A stretch of DNA of 64,000 bases. Origin: Spirosoma fluviale. Lineage in GTDB: Bacteria; Bacteroidota; Bacteroidia; Cytophagales; Flexibacteraceae. This document shows positions 19,148 to 30,200 of the stretch, piece by piece. The first letter of the stretch is position 1. Every line of letters begins with the position of its first letter. The stretch spans positions 43,424-107,423 of the forward strand of contig CAMCXM010000001.1 of assembly GCA_945883425.1 (NCBI GenBank). The letters run 5' to 3'. Both the position numbers and the translations under genes were made by a program. The notes under the pieces are model-generated. The model ran no database searches. It saw only the letters and a list, made by a program, of their open reading frames with translations, and was not told the origin of the DNA.

Positions 19148-19993
19148 GTGGAAATTGCACTACAAAAAGAATTTTTAAAATCATGGGTGCTTTCGGTTCA
19201 CTCGGAGGGTAAAACGATTGGTTTTGTTCCAACAATGGGCGCTTTGCACGATGGCCACCTCGATCTGGTACGAAAAGCAAGGACCGAATGCGATGTGGTG
19301 ATCGTCAGTATTTTTGTGAATCCCCTTCAATTCAACAACGCAGGCGACCTCGAAAAATACCCGAGGCCCATTTCGGAAGATCAGAAACTGCTTGAGGCAG
19401 AAGGTGTCGATCTTCTTTATTCACCGACGGCCGATGATTTTTACTCCTCTCCGTCCCGGCTTACGCTTGACTTTGGTTCCGTTGCCTCCGGACTGGAAGG
19501 CGCTATGAGGCCTGGTCATTTTTCAGGGGTTGGGATTGTGGTGGCCCGTCTGTTTCATCTGGTGTCTCCCGACAAGGCTTACTTTGGGGCGAAAGATCTG
19601 CAGCAGGTGGCGGTGATTCGTGCCTTAGTACGCGATCTGGATTTTAACGTGGAAGTCATTCGGTGTCCAACCCGGCGGGAAGAAAGCGGACTGGCCATGT
19701 CGTCACGAAATCTACGGTTAACATCCGAAGGACGGAAAACGGCTTCTCACCTTTTCAAAGCGCTCAAACTGGCTTCCGGAATTGAGGACCCTGTTTCAGG
19801 AAAGCAAGAAGCAGTCCGGTACTTATCACAGTATGCCGGCATAGAAGTGGAATATCTGGAATGGGTGAACGCTGAAACAATGGAAGTGTGGAACGGAAGT
19901 AGCCCGGCTCCGCACGAAACCGCCATTTGCATCGCTGCCTGGATCGAAGGTGTGAGACTGATCGACAATATTGTGCTGAACGATTTTGAGTAA
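19148..19993 (+). CDS. panC: Pantoate--beta-alanine ligase
   Basis: IGFVPTMGALHDGHLDLVRKA, VSIFVNPLQFNNAGDLEKYPR, MRPGHFSGVGIVVARLFHLV, KDLQQVAVIRALVRDL, SSRNLRL. Confidence 0.96.
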   Translation: MEIALQKEFLKSWVLSVHSEGKTIGFVPTMGALHDGHLDLVRKARTECDVVIVSIFVNPLQFNNAGDLEKYPRPISEDQKLLEAEGVDLLYSPTADDFYSSPSRLTLDFGSVASGLEGAMRPGHFSGVGIVVARLFHLVSPDKAYFGAKDLQQVAVIRALVRDLDFNVEVIRCPTRREESGLAMSSRNLRLTSEGRKTASHLFKALKLASGIEDPVSGKQEAVRYLSQYAGIEVEYLEWVNAETMEVWNGSSPAPHETAICIAAWIEGVRLIDNIVLNDFE

Positions 19994-20164
19994 AATCCGT
20001 CAAAAGAAGGACCGTTCCTCTCTCATTATCCACCAAATCCCCGAAATTGAAAAGTATTTCCGCATTCTCTCCACGGGCAATGCAATCCATTTTGTAAACT
20101 TGCCGCTCTTTAGGACGGAGCCGGAATCCATCGGGCAACTGTTTCGGCCCATTGTTTCTTCGGA

Positions 20165-22576
20165 ATGAAAGAACGAATCCTCAATTTCCTTCTCACCCTG
20201 TACGGGATTTTGCTCATGGGCCTGATGGTGCTGGGTGAAACCATACGTTGGATATTATTCTTTCTCTATATTCCCAAACCCAATCCTGCCCCTCCAGTTT
20301 ACTATGTAAAAGTGATGTGGCGGAATTTCGGACTCGCCATCTTTTTTATCTGGTTTTATTTTCAGGCAGTCGATCTCAATCTCTTCTGGTTATTCGGCAA
20401 AAGCCCCAGTCTCGCTGAACTTGAAAAGCCAAAACTGGCCGTAGCATCGGAAGTTTATTCTGCTGACGGTGTGCTTCTGGGAAAATACTACCGTGAAAAC
20501 CGCAGTCCAACAGAGTACAAAGAAATTTCGCCCTTCGTTGTCAAATCTTTGCTGGCCACCGAAGACATCACCTTTACTGAACACACAGGTGTCGATCTGG
20601 GCGCCACCGTCGGGATTGTGTACTACATGATCAAAGGCGACAAGCGGGGAGGAAGTACCATCACCCAGCAACTGGCCAAAAACCTGTACAAAACCCGTAA
20701 AAAGGAAAAACTGGGTGGAATCCTGAGTTACATTTCTGGCATCAAAACCCTGATCGACAAAACCAAGGAATGGATTACGGCCACAAAACTGGAACGCAAT
20801 TACACCAAAGAGGAAATCATGTCGATGTATCTGAATACAGTCGATTTTGGTTCCAACTCATTTGGTATCCGGACCGCAGCACAAACCTTTTTCAAAACCA
20901 CCCCAGGCCGGTTGAAAATTGAAGAAGCTGCCGTACTGATTGGTATGCTGAAGGCGACTACCACCTACAATCCACGAAAGAACTACAAGAAATCGATGGA
21001 TCGCCGGAATACCGTTCTGGCCCAAATGAAGAAGTACAACTTTCTCACAGGCAAGCAATACGATTCACTTTCAGCACTTCCAATCCGTCTGAATTACAGC
21101 CAGGAACCGCATCCGGATGGAGTGCTGGATTACTACGGAACCTATCTCACCACCAAACTCAACGAGTGGGCCGACACCAACGATCTGGACATTTACACCG
21201 ATGGCCTCAAAATCTACCTCACCCTCGACACCCGTTTTCAGAAGCTGGCAAAAGAATCGGTGGAAGAACACATGAAGTCTTTGCAGCGTCGGTTTAATGA
21301 ACACTGGCGTGGTCAAAACCCATGGCGGGATGAGAAAGGAAATGAACTGGAAGGTTTCATTGACCAGATGGTTCAGCGGACCGATTCCTACAAAATCCTG
21401 AAACGGAAGTTTGGAGAGCAGAACGATTCCATCCAGAAATACCTGAACCTGCCGAAAAAGATGGTGCTGTTTTCATGGAATGGTCCGGATACGGTGATGA
21501 TGAGTACCATCGATTCGCTCAAATACTGTAAGAAGATTCTACATGCTGGCTTTATGGTGATGGATCCGTATCGGGGGCAAATCAAAGCATGGATCGGAGG
21601 AATCAATTATGATTTTTACAAATACGACCATGTGAAGCAATCCGTTCGTCAGCCGGGTTCCACATTCAAAGCCTTTGTGTATGGAGCGGCTATGGAAAAC
21701 GGATACAATCCTTGTTCCAGAGTGCAGGACAAATGGGTGAAGTACGAATACGACGAAGATTCTGCTGGAGTTACGGTGCATAAAACCTGGATCCCGGTGA
21801 ATGCCACCCGTTCCTTCACAGGCGGCAATCTGACACTTCGCTATGCCATGGGCCGGTCCATCAACTCGGTGGCAGCGCAGCTTACTCATATGCTGGGGGC
21901 GCAAAAAGTGGCAGACTTTGCCAAAAAATGTGGGATCTCCACGCCGTTGAAAGCCACACCATCCATAGGATTGGGTCCAAACGATGTGTCGGTATTTGAT
22001 ATGGTCGGAGCGTATTCCGTATTCCTCAACAACGGTTTCTGGAACGAACCGACGCTGATCTCCCGTGTGGAAGACCACAACCAGAATCTGATCCGGAATT
22101 TCACACCGGTTTCCAAATCGGTGATGACCGAAGAAGGCGCATACAAAATGGTCCACATGCTGAAAGGCACCCTTCAGGAACCGGGAGGAACCGCACAGGC
22201 TCTATTCAGTTTCAACATTTTCTACGGAAATGAAATGGGTGGCAAAACCGGAACTTCCAGTAACCAGTCGGATGGTTGGTTCATGGGATTGACCAAAGAT
22301 CTGGTTGGAGGCGTCTGGGTCGGCGCTGAAGAGCGTTGCGTTCACTTCAGGGGACTTCGTCAGGGCGAAGGCTCCAAGACCGCTCTGCCCGTGTTTGGGT
22401 TGTTTATGGAGAAGGTGTACAGGAAAAAGGAACTGGGTATCCGGGTAGGCTTTTTCCCGAAAAAGAAATTCTCTCTGCCTTTCTGCCCGACACGTTCACC
22501 CAAAAAGGTGGTGGATTCTGCCGGTTCCATTGCTGATCCGGGCGAACCCGATGCAGCGGAATTAGAACTGGAATAA
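20165..22576 (+). CDS. Class A penicillin-binding protein (transglycosylase/transpeptidase, PBP1A-like)
   Basis: LLATEDITFTEHTGVD, RGGSTITQQLAKNLY, RQPGSTFKAFVYGAAME, GGKTGTSSNQSDGWFMG. Confidence 0.93.
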   Translation: MKERILNFLLTLYGILLMGLMVLGETIRWILFFLYIPKPNPAPPVYYVKVMWRNFGLAIFFIWFYFQAVDLNLFWLFGKSPSLAELEKPKLAVASEVYSADGVLLGKYYRENRSPTEYKEISPFVVKSLLATEDITFTEHTGVDLGATVGIVYYMIKGDKRGGSTITQQLAKNLYKTRKKEKLGGILSYISGIKTLIDKTKEWITATKLERNYTKEEIMSMYLNTVDFGSNSFGIRTAAQTFFKTTPGRLKIEEAAVLIGMLKATTTYNPRKNYKKSMDRRNTVLAQMKKYNFLTGKQYDSLSALPIRLNYSQEPHPDGVLDYYGTYLTTKLNEWADTNDLDIYTDGLKIYLTLDTRFQKLAKESVEEHMKSLQRRFNEHWRGQNPWRDEKGNELEGFIDQMVQRTDSYKILKRKFGEQNDSIQKYLNLPKKMVLFSWNGPDTVMMSTIDSLKYCKKILHAGFMVMDPYRGQIKAWIGGINYDFYKYDHVKQSVRQPGSTFKAFVYGAAMENGYNPCSRVQDKWVKYEYDEDSAGVTVHKTWIPVNATRSFTGGNLTLRYAMGRSINSVAAQLTHMLGAQKVADFAKKCGISTPLKATPSIGLGPNDVSVFDMVGAYSVFLNNGFWNEPTLISRVEDHNQNLIRNFTPVSKSVMTEEGAYKMVHMLKGTLQEPGGTAQALFSFNIFYGNEMGGKTGTSSNQSDGWFMGLTKDLVGGVWVGAEERCVHFRGLRQGEGSKTALPVFGLFMEKVYRKKELGIRVGFFPKKKFSLPFCPTRSPKKVVDSAGSIADPGEPDAAELELE

Positions 22577-22600
22577 TTGCCGGATCCGGAATTTAATTCC

Positions 22601-23857
22601 TTAAAATCCTCTCAGAAAATCCAGTACCAACCGATACATTTCAGGAAACCTGGCCAGACTCAGAGTGGATGCTTTGTCGTCCACATCATGGTAAAACCCC
22701 GGACCACCAAGCGAATACATGAAAAAGGCCGGAACTCCTTTTTCTGAAAAAGGGTAATGATCTGAGTTGGCCGCCTTACCGCGTACTTTCAGCTCCGGAA
22801 GATAATTTTTCGATTGATTGATGGATTTGAGGCGTTCAAATAATTCAGGATAGATCGAGCCGTTCACGACGGTTGCTCCGTTTTCGCCAAATCCCATCAG
22901 GTCCAGATTCATCACAAACCGGATACGCGACAACGGAACCAACGGATTTTCTACAAAATAAAAACTACCCAGTAAACCCGCCTCTTCTCCACTGAATGCA
23001 ATAAAAAGGACGGAGTACTTCAGAGGTTTGGCCGATAATTCCCTTGCCATTTCCATCAGCATGGCCGATCCGCTGGCATTGTCGTTGGCTCCTGGAAAAA
23101 TCACTGATTTCCCCAGCATTCCGAGATGATCATAATGGGCGCAGATAACCAGAAAGGAATCTTTCACCGAAGTTCCTTCCACCATACCAATCACGTTTCG
23201 AGCTTTTATCTGTGTATTCATCTGTGGCCTGAAATCAATGGAAACCACCGAGTCTGATGGCATCAAGGAGGATTTTTTCAAATGAATCACAACCGGGGAT
23301 TCCTGTGTTTCTGATAGAGTGTGGGTGAGCTTTTCTTCCGGTTTCAGGTACACGAAGCGGGAAGCTGCTGCTGATGCGGGTAGTTTTTCTTTGGGTTTGA
23401 GAATTCTTGCAAAGGTTTCCGGATTCATTTCTTCCTGTGTTTTCAAACTATCGGCAAGCCTGAATCGCAAGGTTCCTTTAAACGGGATGGTACCAGCAGA
23501 TGGCAGAAAATCAGTGCCAGCTTTGAGTTCCCGTCCGTTCATTCGCAGCCGGGGTTCCTTGGGAAAGAGATTCTGGCGGATGGTAAAATTCTGGAAAAAA
23601 GAACCCTGAACGGGTTTCAGTCCGGCCTGGAGAAACTGAGATTCAATAAACGATGAAGCCTTGAGATGCCCTTTGAAAAGATAACCCCGTCCGTTCATGG
23701 AAGCAGATGAAAGAATACCAATGTTGGTTTTAACCCGGTTCATATCCTGGGCCCAACCGGATACAGAGAAAAGGACAAAAAACAGACTGCTCAGTGCTGT
23801 CTTTTGAAAAATGCAGGTTAAAGATCGAAGACCTGAAGAGATTAAATATGTTTGCAT
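22601..23857 (-). CDS. Secreted M28 family zinc peptidase
   Basis: Signal peptide from MQTYLISSGLRSL...SGWAQ; VICAHYDHLGM, FPGANDNASGSAMLMEMAREL, FIAFSGEEAGLLGS, NSDHYPFSEKGVPAFFMY. Confidence 0.9.
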   Translation of the reverse strand: MQTYLISSGLRSLTCIFQKTALSSLFFVLFSVSGWAQDMNRVKTNIGILSSASMNGRGYLFKGHLKASSFIESQFLQAGLKPVQGSFFQNFTIRQNLFPKEPRLRMNGRELKAGTDFLPSAGTIPFKGTLRFRLADSLKTQEEMNPETFARILKPKEKLPASAAASRFVYLKPEEKLTHTLSETQESPVVIHLKKSSLMPSDSVVSIDFRPQMNTQIKARNVIGMVEGTSVKDSFLVICAHYDHLGMLGKSVIFPGANDNASGSAMLMEMARELSAKPLKYSVLFIAFSGEEAGLLGSFYFVENPLVPLSRIRFVMNLDLMGFGENGATVVNGSIYPELFERLKSINQSKNYLPELKVRGKAANSDHYPFSEKGVPAFFMYSLGGPGFYHDVDDKASTLSLARFPEMYRLVLDFLRGF

Positions 23858-23886
23858 CTCGAAAATCAAAATAACTGTTACCCGAT

Positions 23887-24531
23887 ATGAGTGCAATGCG
23901 ATCAACCGGAAATAAATCCGGCAACAATACACTGATTTTTATTGCCGGAGGATTAACCCTTTTGCTGATTGCTCTTATTTTCTGGGGCACCAGTCAGAAA
24001 TCGACCATTGATCAACTTCTGATGTCGGCCGCTCCAGACAGTTCCGGATATGTGGCCGATTCCAATTCTCTTCAGATTCCTGGTGAAAAAGTGGAAGAAA
24101 CGGCCCCGGTTGTACCCGACGTAAAACCTGTTGCCGTTGACTCAACTCCAGTGGCCGCAACGCAAGCCTCTGCCAATGACAGCAGTGCAAAGACACCCGA
24201 TCCGGTGCCAGTCCCGGTGGTATCGGACAACGGAAGCGATGTGGTGGTGGTCTACAAAATCCGGACAGGAGATACGATGTACAAGATTGCTGCCAAATTC
24301 GGAAACAAGCCCGCCGATATTATGTCATTAAACGGACTCACAGATATGAGTGTTCAGGCTGATAAAGATATAAAAGTGAAAATCAAAGGAATACATACAG
24401 TTGGGGGTGGTGAAGGCCTTTTATCGGTCGCTGAAAAGTATGCAGTGCCTGCTAAAAGCATTAAAGTTGCCAATGGACTTACTTCCGATGTAATACCCGC
24501 TGGGAGCAAGCTTATTATTCCATTAAAGTGA
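23887..24531 (+). CDS. Membrane-anchored LysM domain protein
   Basis: N-terminal TM TLIFIAGGLTLLLIALIFWG, Pro/Val/Ser linker, VVYKIRTGDTMYKIAAKFGNKPADIMSLNGL and a second degenerate LysM. Confidence 0.85.
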   Translation: MSAMRSTGNKSGNNTLIFIAGGLTLLLIALIFWGTSQKSTIDQLLMSAAPDSSGYVADSNSLQIPGEKVEETAPVVPDVKPVAVDSTPVAATQASANDSSAKTPDPVPVPVVSDNGSDVVVVYKIRTGDTMYKIAAKFGNKPADIMSLNGLTDMSVQADKDIKVKIKGIHTVGGGEGLLSVAEKYAVPAKSIKVANGLTSDVIPAGSKLIIPLK

Positions 24532-24752
24532 TTAAATCAAGAATCAAAATCATAAACACCTCTTATACTGAAACTTAATAAATCATCATCCTTTCTTAAT
24601 ACAAAAAATAATTGAAATAGTTATACGTTTTGAATGTGAATTTTCAGAACTTATTTGACAATTTAGTACAGACGGTTAAAAAGTTTTAATGCAGGCGACA
24701 GTTTAACTGATCCAAATTTGTTCGTAAATTTAGAACTTAAACTTCTTCAATT

Positions 24753-26819
24753 ATGAGTACAATTACATTAATCCAAACCGGAATTCCGACGCGGAATTCC
24801 AGGTTGCCGGGTGTAAAGTCATTATTCCTTATTACCCTGCTTTTTTTGTTTGCAATTGGAGCCAAGGCACAAACAACCATCAGCGCACCAATAACTACTC
24901 CTGTTCTGCCATTTACTATTTGTGCAGGCAGCAGCTTTCCGGTTTCCTTTACCACAACCGGCACTTTTAATGTGTCGAATCAGTTTCAGGTTCAGCTTTC
25001 GAATTCAACCGGCTCCTTTCTTTCCGGAACGGTTATTATCGGAACGGGGTCTGCATCTCCGATCAGCTGTCTTGTTCGCATTGGCACAGGTGCTGGCACA
25101 CAATACCGGATTCGGGTTTTGGGAACCTCTCCTTCAACATTAGGCTCCGGATCAAGTCCTGTTACACCTATCACTGTCCGATCCAAACCAACAAGCCCGG
25201 GAACGACCGCCGGAAGTCGCTGTGGTACCGGAACTGTGGCCATCAATGCAACAGGCTGTACAACCACACGCTGGTACGCTGCAGCGGAAGGAGGCAGTAA
25301 TCTGGGAACAGGCTCTTCTTTTACTACGCCTTCGATTTCATCCACAACCAACTATTTTGCTTGTTGCGTGGATGGCAACGGATGTGAAAGTATCCGGACT
25401 AGCACTACAGCAACGGTTAACCCGGCAGCCTCCATATCTTCTTATTCACCGACATCCGGAATTATCGATCAGGATTTAATTACCATTACGGGAACGAATC
25501 TATCCGGGATCACCAACGTGAGCTTTAATGGCGTCAGCGCCACCTTCTCAGACAATACAGCTACATCCGTATCAGCCATTGTTCCAATAGGCGCAACAAC
25601 GGGTCCTGTTTCTTTGACCACACCGTGCGGGGTTATTTCAGGATCAAGTTTTACCGTCGTGAAACCCAGTATTGCGACTCCAACATTTGGTCAGCCATCC
25701 GGAACCTACGATGTTGGATTTTTTACGACTCTTTCAACAGCGACAGCCGGAGCTTTGATTTACTACACAACCAATGGCAACAACCCGGTCGTCGGAACGG
25801 CATTTACCAAACTATACCAGGATGAACCCATTTTTATTGCCTCAACACAGACTGTACGAGCGATGGGATTCCGCAATGGCTGGACAACTTCCGGCATTAG
25901 AACCGCTAACTATACAGTGAACAACCCCAATATTGTGGCAAAACCAGCCATTTCGCCGGCAACGGGTTCTTACACGGGAGGACAAACTGTAACGCTCAGC
26001 TGCTCAACACCAGAATCTGTGATTTACTTCACCACCAATGGCCAAGTACCGGTTCCGTTTGTGAACACTCCGGTGCGTTACAGAGGTCCGTTCACTGTTT
26101 ATGATCCTCAAGTAACCATTCGTGCCATCGGAACAAGGACAGACTGGGCTGATAGTGATGTTGCTGTAGCCTTCTACACTATTTCTGGTGGTTCCCAATT
26201 AAGCGCCTGTTCTCTGAATCCACTTCCTGGAACATATGGTTCTCCCATTTCAGTTACCATAAGCAATGCGGATCCACTGGCTCAGATCTATTACACCACC
26301 GACGGAACAGACCCATACAAGCTGCTTCCATTGGCGAGACCCTATGCCGGTCCGGTTGCCATCAATTCTTCCCGCCCACTAAAAGCTCAGGCTTTCCGGA
26401 ATGGATTTGGAGACAGCCCACGCGTAGTAGGAAATTATACCATAACCGGCGGCAGAAAAGCTGTTGACCAGAGTCCGGCCGATGAGAATGGCATGTATTA
26501 CACAGAAAGTGTGGGTGTATATGGTGGAAATCCAGAGCCCACTGTCCTGTTGTCTGACAATAATTCTTCAGGCATCGGGGAGATGGATGTTTATCCAAAT
26601 CCAACAAACGGAACGGTTTTTATTGATTACGGAACAGCCCGTGAAAACATTGAAATCTCCATTTTCAACATGATGGGTCAGCAAGTAAAAACCGCTTTAA
26701 CCAAAGAATCATCGTTTGGTGCAGCTATGTTTCTGGGAGGCAATCCGGCTGGGTTCTACCTTGTTCGGATCAAAGGAGACAATGATTTGGTGACGTATCG
26801 AAAAATACAATTGAAATAA
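24753..26819 (+). CDS. T9SS-secreted surface protein: Ig-like, IPT/TIG-like and three chitobiase-C-terminal-like modules, type A sorting domain
   Basis: SRCGTGTVAINATGC; SYSPTSGIIDQDLITITGTNLSGI; YYTTNGNNPV, YFTTNGQVPV, YYTTDGTDPYKL; C-term MDVYPNPTNGTVFIDYG...YRKIQLK. Confidence 0.82.
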   Translation: MSTITLIQTGIPTRNSRLPGVKSLFLITLLFLFAIGAKAQTTISAPITTPVLPFTICAGSSFPVSFTTTGTFNVSNQFQVQLSNSTGSFLSGTVIIGTGSASPISCLVRIGTGAGTQYRIRVLGTSPSTLGSGSSPVTPITVRSKPTSPGTTAGSRCGTGTVAINATGCTTTRWYAAAEGGSNLGTGSSFTTPSISSTTNYFACCVDGNGCESIRTSTTATVNPAASISSYSPTSGIIDQDLITITGTNLSGITNVSFNGVSATFSDNTATSVSAIVPIGATTGPVSLTTPCGVISGSSFTVVKPSIATPTFGQPSGTYDVGFFTTLSTATAGALIYYTTNGNNPVVGTAFTKLYQDEPIFIASTQTVRAMGFRNGWTTSGIRTANYTVNNPNIVAKPAISPATGSYTGGQTVTLSCSTPESVIYFTTNGQVPVPFVNTPVRYRGPFTVYDPQVTIRAIGTRTDWADSDVAVAFYTISGGSQLSACSLNPLPGTYGSPISVTISNADPLAQIYYTTDGTDPYKLLPLARPYAGPVAINSSRPLKAQAFRNGFGDSPRVVGNYTITGGRKAVDQSPADENGMYYTESVGVYGGNPEPTVLLSDNNSSGIGEMDVYPNPTNGTVFIDYGTARENIEISIFNMMGQQVKTALTKESSFGAAMFLGGNPAGFYLVRIKGDNDLVTYRKIQLK

Positions 26820-26836
26820 TTTTTCAGGCAGACCAT

Positions 26837-26874
26837 AAAAAAAGGCCTGAAGCAAATTGCTTCAGGCCTTTTTT
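26837..26874 (+). terminator. Rho-independent terminator
   Basis: GGCCTGAAGCAA-A-TTGCTTCAGGCC palindrome with A-tract before and TTTTTT after, 17 bp past the stop. Confidence 0.85.
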
Positions 26875-27205
26875 GTTGTCAAAATCCATATATTTTAGAA
26901 AGTCTGCCACTATCAAACAGATCGGGAAGTCAAGCTGTAAGACTTGAATTTTAACCAGTCTATGAAATTCAAAAAATATACGTTTACCTTTGCTGATTGA
27001 TAGTGTATGATGTTAATAAAACTATATTCGCTTGCAAACTACAGCTTCTGTAAATCAATTGGAATTGCCCTTGCATTCTGCTAATGAAGGGGAAGAACCA
27101 AAAAGTTTGTTTTTTACCAACAAGGAAACAAATGTACAGCCAAGCTTTTTTGCGGTTCAATACAGTTTAGTTTAAAACTCATCCACCTCTTTTCTTCACT
27201 TCGAA

Positions 27206-30200
27206 ATGAAAAAACGTTCTACAAAGCCAAACCCAGGCACGACAATCCAGAGAATGAAACGAGCATCCTTTTTCCTGTTCGCATTCTGTGTCATCCTTTT
27301 TTCTACGCAGGCATTCTCTCAAATCCGGGTAATCAATCCAAGTAATGCCGGAGTTTCACTGGCTGGAAACAGCTCTTATACCGTGAGATGGTCGAAAGGA
27401 GGAACTACGTTTTCCAGAGTGAAGATCAAATTATCAATAGACGGTGGGGTGACGTTCCCTTTTTTGCTGGTAAACAATACGCCAAATACAGCAACTGACA
27501 CCAGTGAAAACATCACGGTACCTGGTTTAATCACGAGCCAGGCCAGAATCCGGATTACCAATCAGGCCGATTCAACCGTAGGTGATGTGTCTGACAATAA
27601 TTTTGAGATTACAGGCTATTGCTGGCCATGGAGTGTGAGTTGTACAAATAACTTTATCCAGAATTTTACGGTCGGTACTCTTAACAATTCAAGTACCTGT
27701 TCTACCCGAGGATATGTTTCAAACACACCATCCGGAACCCGTACAACCAATCTTTATACCGGCTCTAAGGTGCCGTTCACTCTAAAAACCAGCAAAACCA
27801 ACATCAATATGGGGGTGGCCATCTGGTGTGACTTCAATGGAGATAAAGATTTCAGTGATGCCGGAGAATTCTTGTATGCCAGTTCTACCCTCGATACAAC
27901 CCACCGTGATTCCATTTCTATTCCATCCGATGTAACAGCGGGTTTAAAGGTGTTACGAGTCAGAACCGTGCGGGCAACATTGCTGTCATCTTCCGATTAT
28001 TGCACTTTTTTCAATACCGGGGGAGAAATAGAAGACTATCAGGTTACCGTCGTCTCACTTCCAGGTTCAGGCCCGATTGTTGTTCGGATTCCAAACGCTA
28101 CCGGAATCACGCTGGACAACAATACATCGTATACCGTTCGTTGGTCGAAAGGAGGAACTCTATATGATAAAGTAAAAATCAAGCTGTCGGAAGATGGGGG
28201 AGCCACCTATCCTTACACACTTGTCAGCAATTCAAACAATCTCACCACTGATACTTCTGAAGCCATAACGGTTCCTGGTATTATCACTTCAACTGCCAGA
28301 ATCCGCATTGAAAACCAGAATGATTCTACCGTCGGAGACAATTCGGATAATAATTTCACCATTCGTGGCTATTGCTGGCCATGGAACACCAGTTGCACAA
28401 ACAACTTTATTCAAAGTTTCACTGTCAACTCTCTTAACAGCACAAGCACCTGTTCATCAAGAGGATATATTAATTACAACACCTCCAGAACCACAACATT
28501 GTATTCAGGAGAATCCTATGCCTTTACATTAAAGACCTCAAAAACAAATACTGACATGGGTGTTGGTATCTGGTGCGATTTCAATGGAGACTTTGACTTT
28601 GATGATTCCGGCGAATTCCTGTATGGCAGCCCTACACTGGATACAACATTCTCCGGAACCATTTCGATACCGTCCGGCCTGACGCTTGCCAATCGCAGAT
28701 TGAGAATCCGTACCGTACGTGGCAATCTTCTTGGTGCTTCCAATTATTGCACATTTTACAATACCGGTGGAGAGATAGAAGATTACTCTGTTGCCATTGA
28801 TCAGATTATTGGGGCTGGGCCATTGGTGGTTCGTAACCCAAATGATGCCAGCGTAACGATGACATCGAATGGTAGCTATACCGTAAGATGGTCGAAAGCC
28901 AGCACTACCTATGATAAAGTGAAAATCAAATTCTCAGATGACGGAGGTTTAACCTATCCCTACCTTTTGGTAAACAACACACCCAACACTTCTGCGGATA
29001 CTTCAGAGGCGATACTTGTACCAGGAATTACCACCACACAGGGAAGAATTCAGATTACAAATCAAAGTGATTCAACCATTGGGGACGTTTCAGACAATAA
29101 TTTTACGATTACTGGTTACTGCTGGCCATGGAACACCAGTTGTACAAACAACTACATTCGTTCAGTAGTGGTAAATACACTTAACAGCACGAGTACCTGT
29201 TCGACCCGAGGATACGTGAACAATGCAGCAAGCGGTACAAGAACGACTACATTATACCAGGGCCAGTCATATCCCATCACAATTAAAACGTCGAAAACAA
29301 ACAATATGGGTGTTGCCGTCTGGTGCGATTTCAACAGCGATTTTGACTTTGACGACGCAGGAGAATTTCTGTTTGCCAGCAGTAGTCTGGATACTACTTT
29401 CAGCGGAAGCGTAACAATTCCGGCAGATGCGCCACTGGGTGCCCGTCGGTTCCGTGTTAGGACAATCAACAACACCATTCTGTCATCAACAGACTATTGT
29501 GCTTTTAATAACTCAGGAAGTGAAATTGAAGATTATACGATTACCATTGACGAAACTACAGGCATTGGACCTCTGACAGTTACCACTCCAAATACAGGCG
29601 GGTTATCTCTGGCCACAAACACTACTTATGCTGTTCGTTGGAAAAAAGGAAACAGCACGTATGACAAGGTCCGAATCAAATTCTCTGCTGATGGGGGAGC
29701 TACATTCCCTTATCTACTTGTAAACAACACACCGAATCTCTCTTCTGACACAGCTGAGAATATTATTGTTCCAGGTATCATTACCACACAAGGACGGATC
29801 CGGGTATCCAACCAAAATGACTCAACTGTTTCTGATATGTCAGACAACAACTTCACCATTACGGGTTATTGCTGGCCATGGAGTATGAGTTGTACCAATA
29901 GTTTTCTTCGGAAAATTACCCTGAACACACTCAGTACAACCAATACCTGTGCAACAAGGGCATACAGTTCAGCTGCCGCATCCGGAGCCAACACTACCAC
30001 ATTGTACACAGGGCAATCGTATCCGTTTACTGTGAAAACATCGAAGACCAGCCTCACTCAAGGAGTCGCCATCTGGTGTGATTACAACAATGATCTGGAT
30101 TTTGACGATGACGGCGAATTGCTGTATACGAGTTCAAGCCTCGATACTTCGTTCACGGGTTCCATAACCATTCCTTCAGACATAGCGGTAGGAGCCAAAC

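Noticed and set aside
22579-22590. CCGGATCCGG palindrome between the PBP and M28 genes
   Set aside because: Short palindrome without T-tract; no support as a terminator or binding site.
26983-26992. TACCTTTG promoter-like box before the 27206 gene
   Set aside because: No suitably spaced TTG element and more than 200 bp from the start codon; a chance match is likely.
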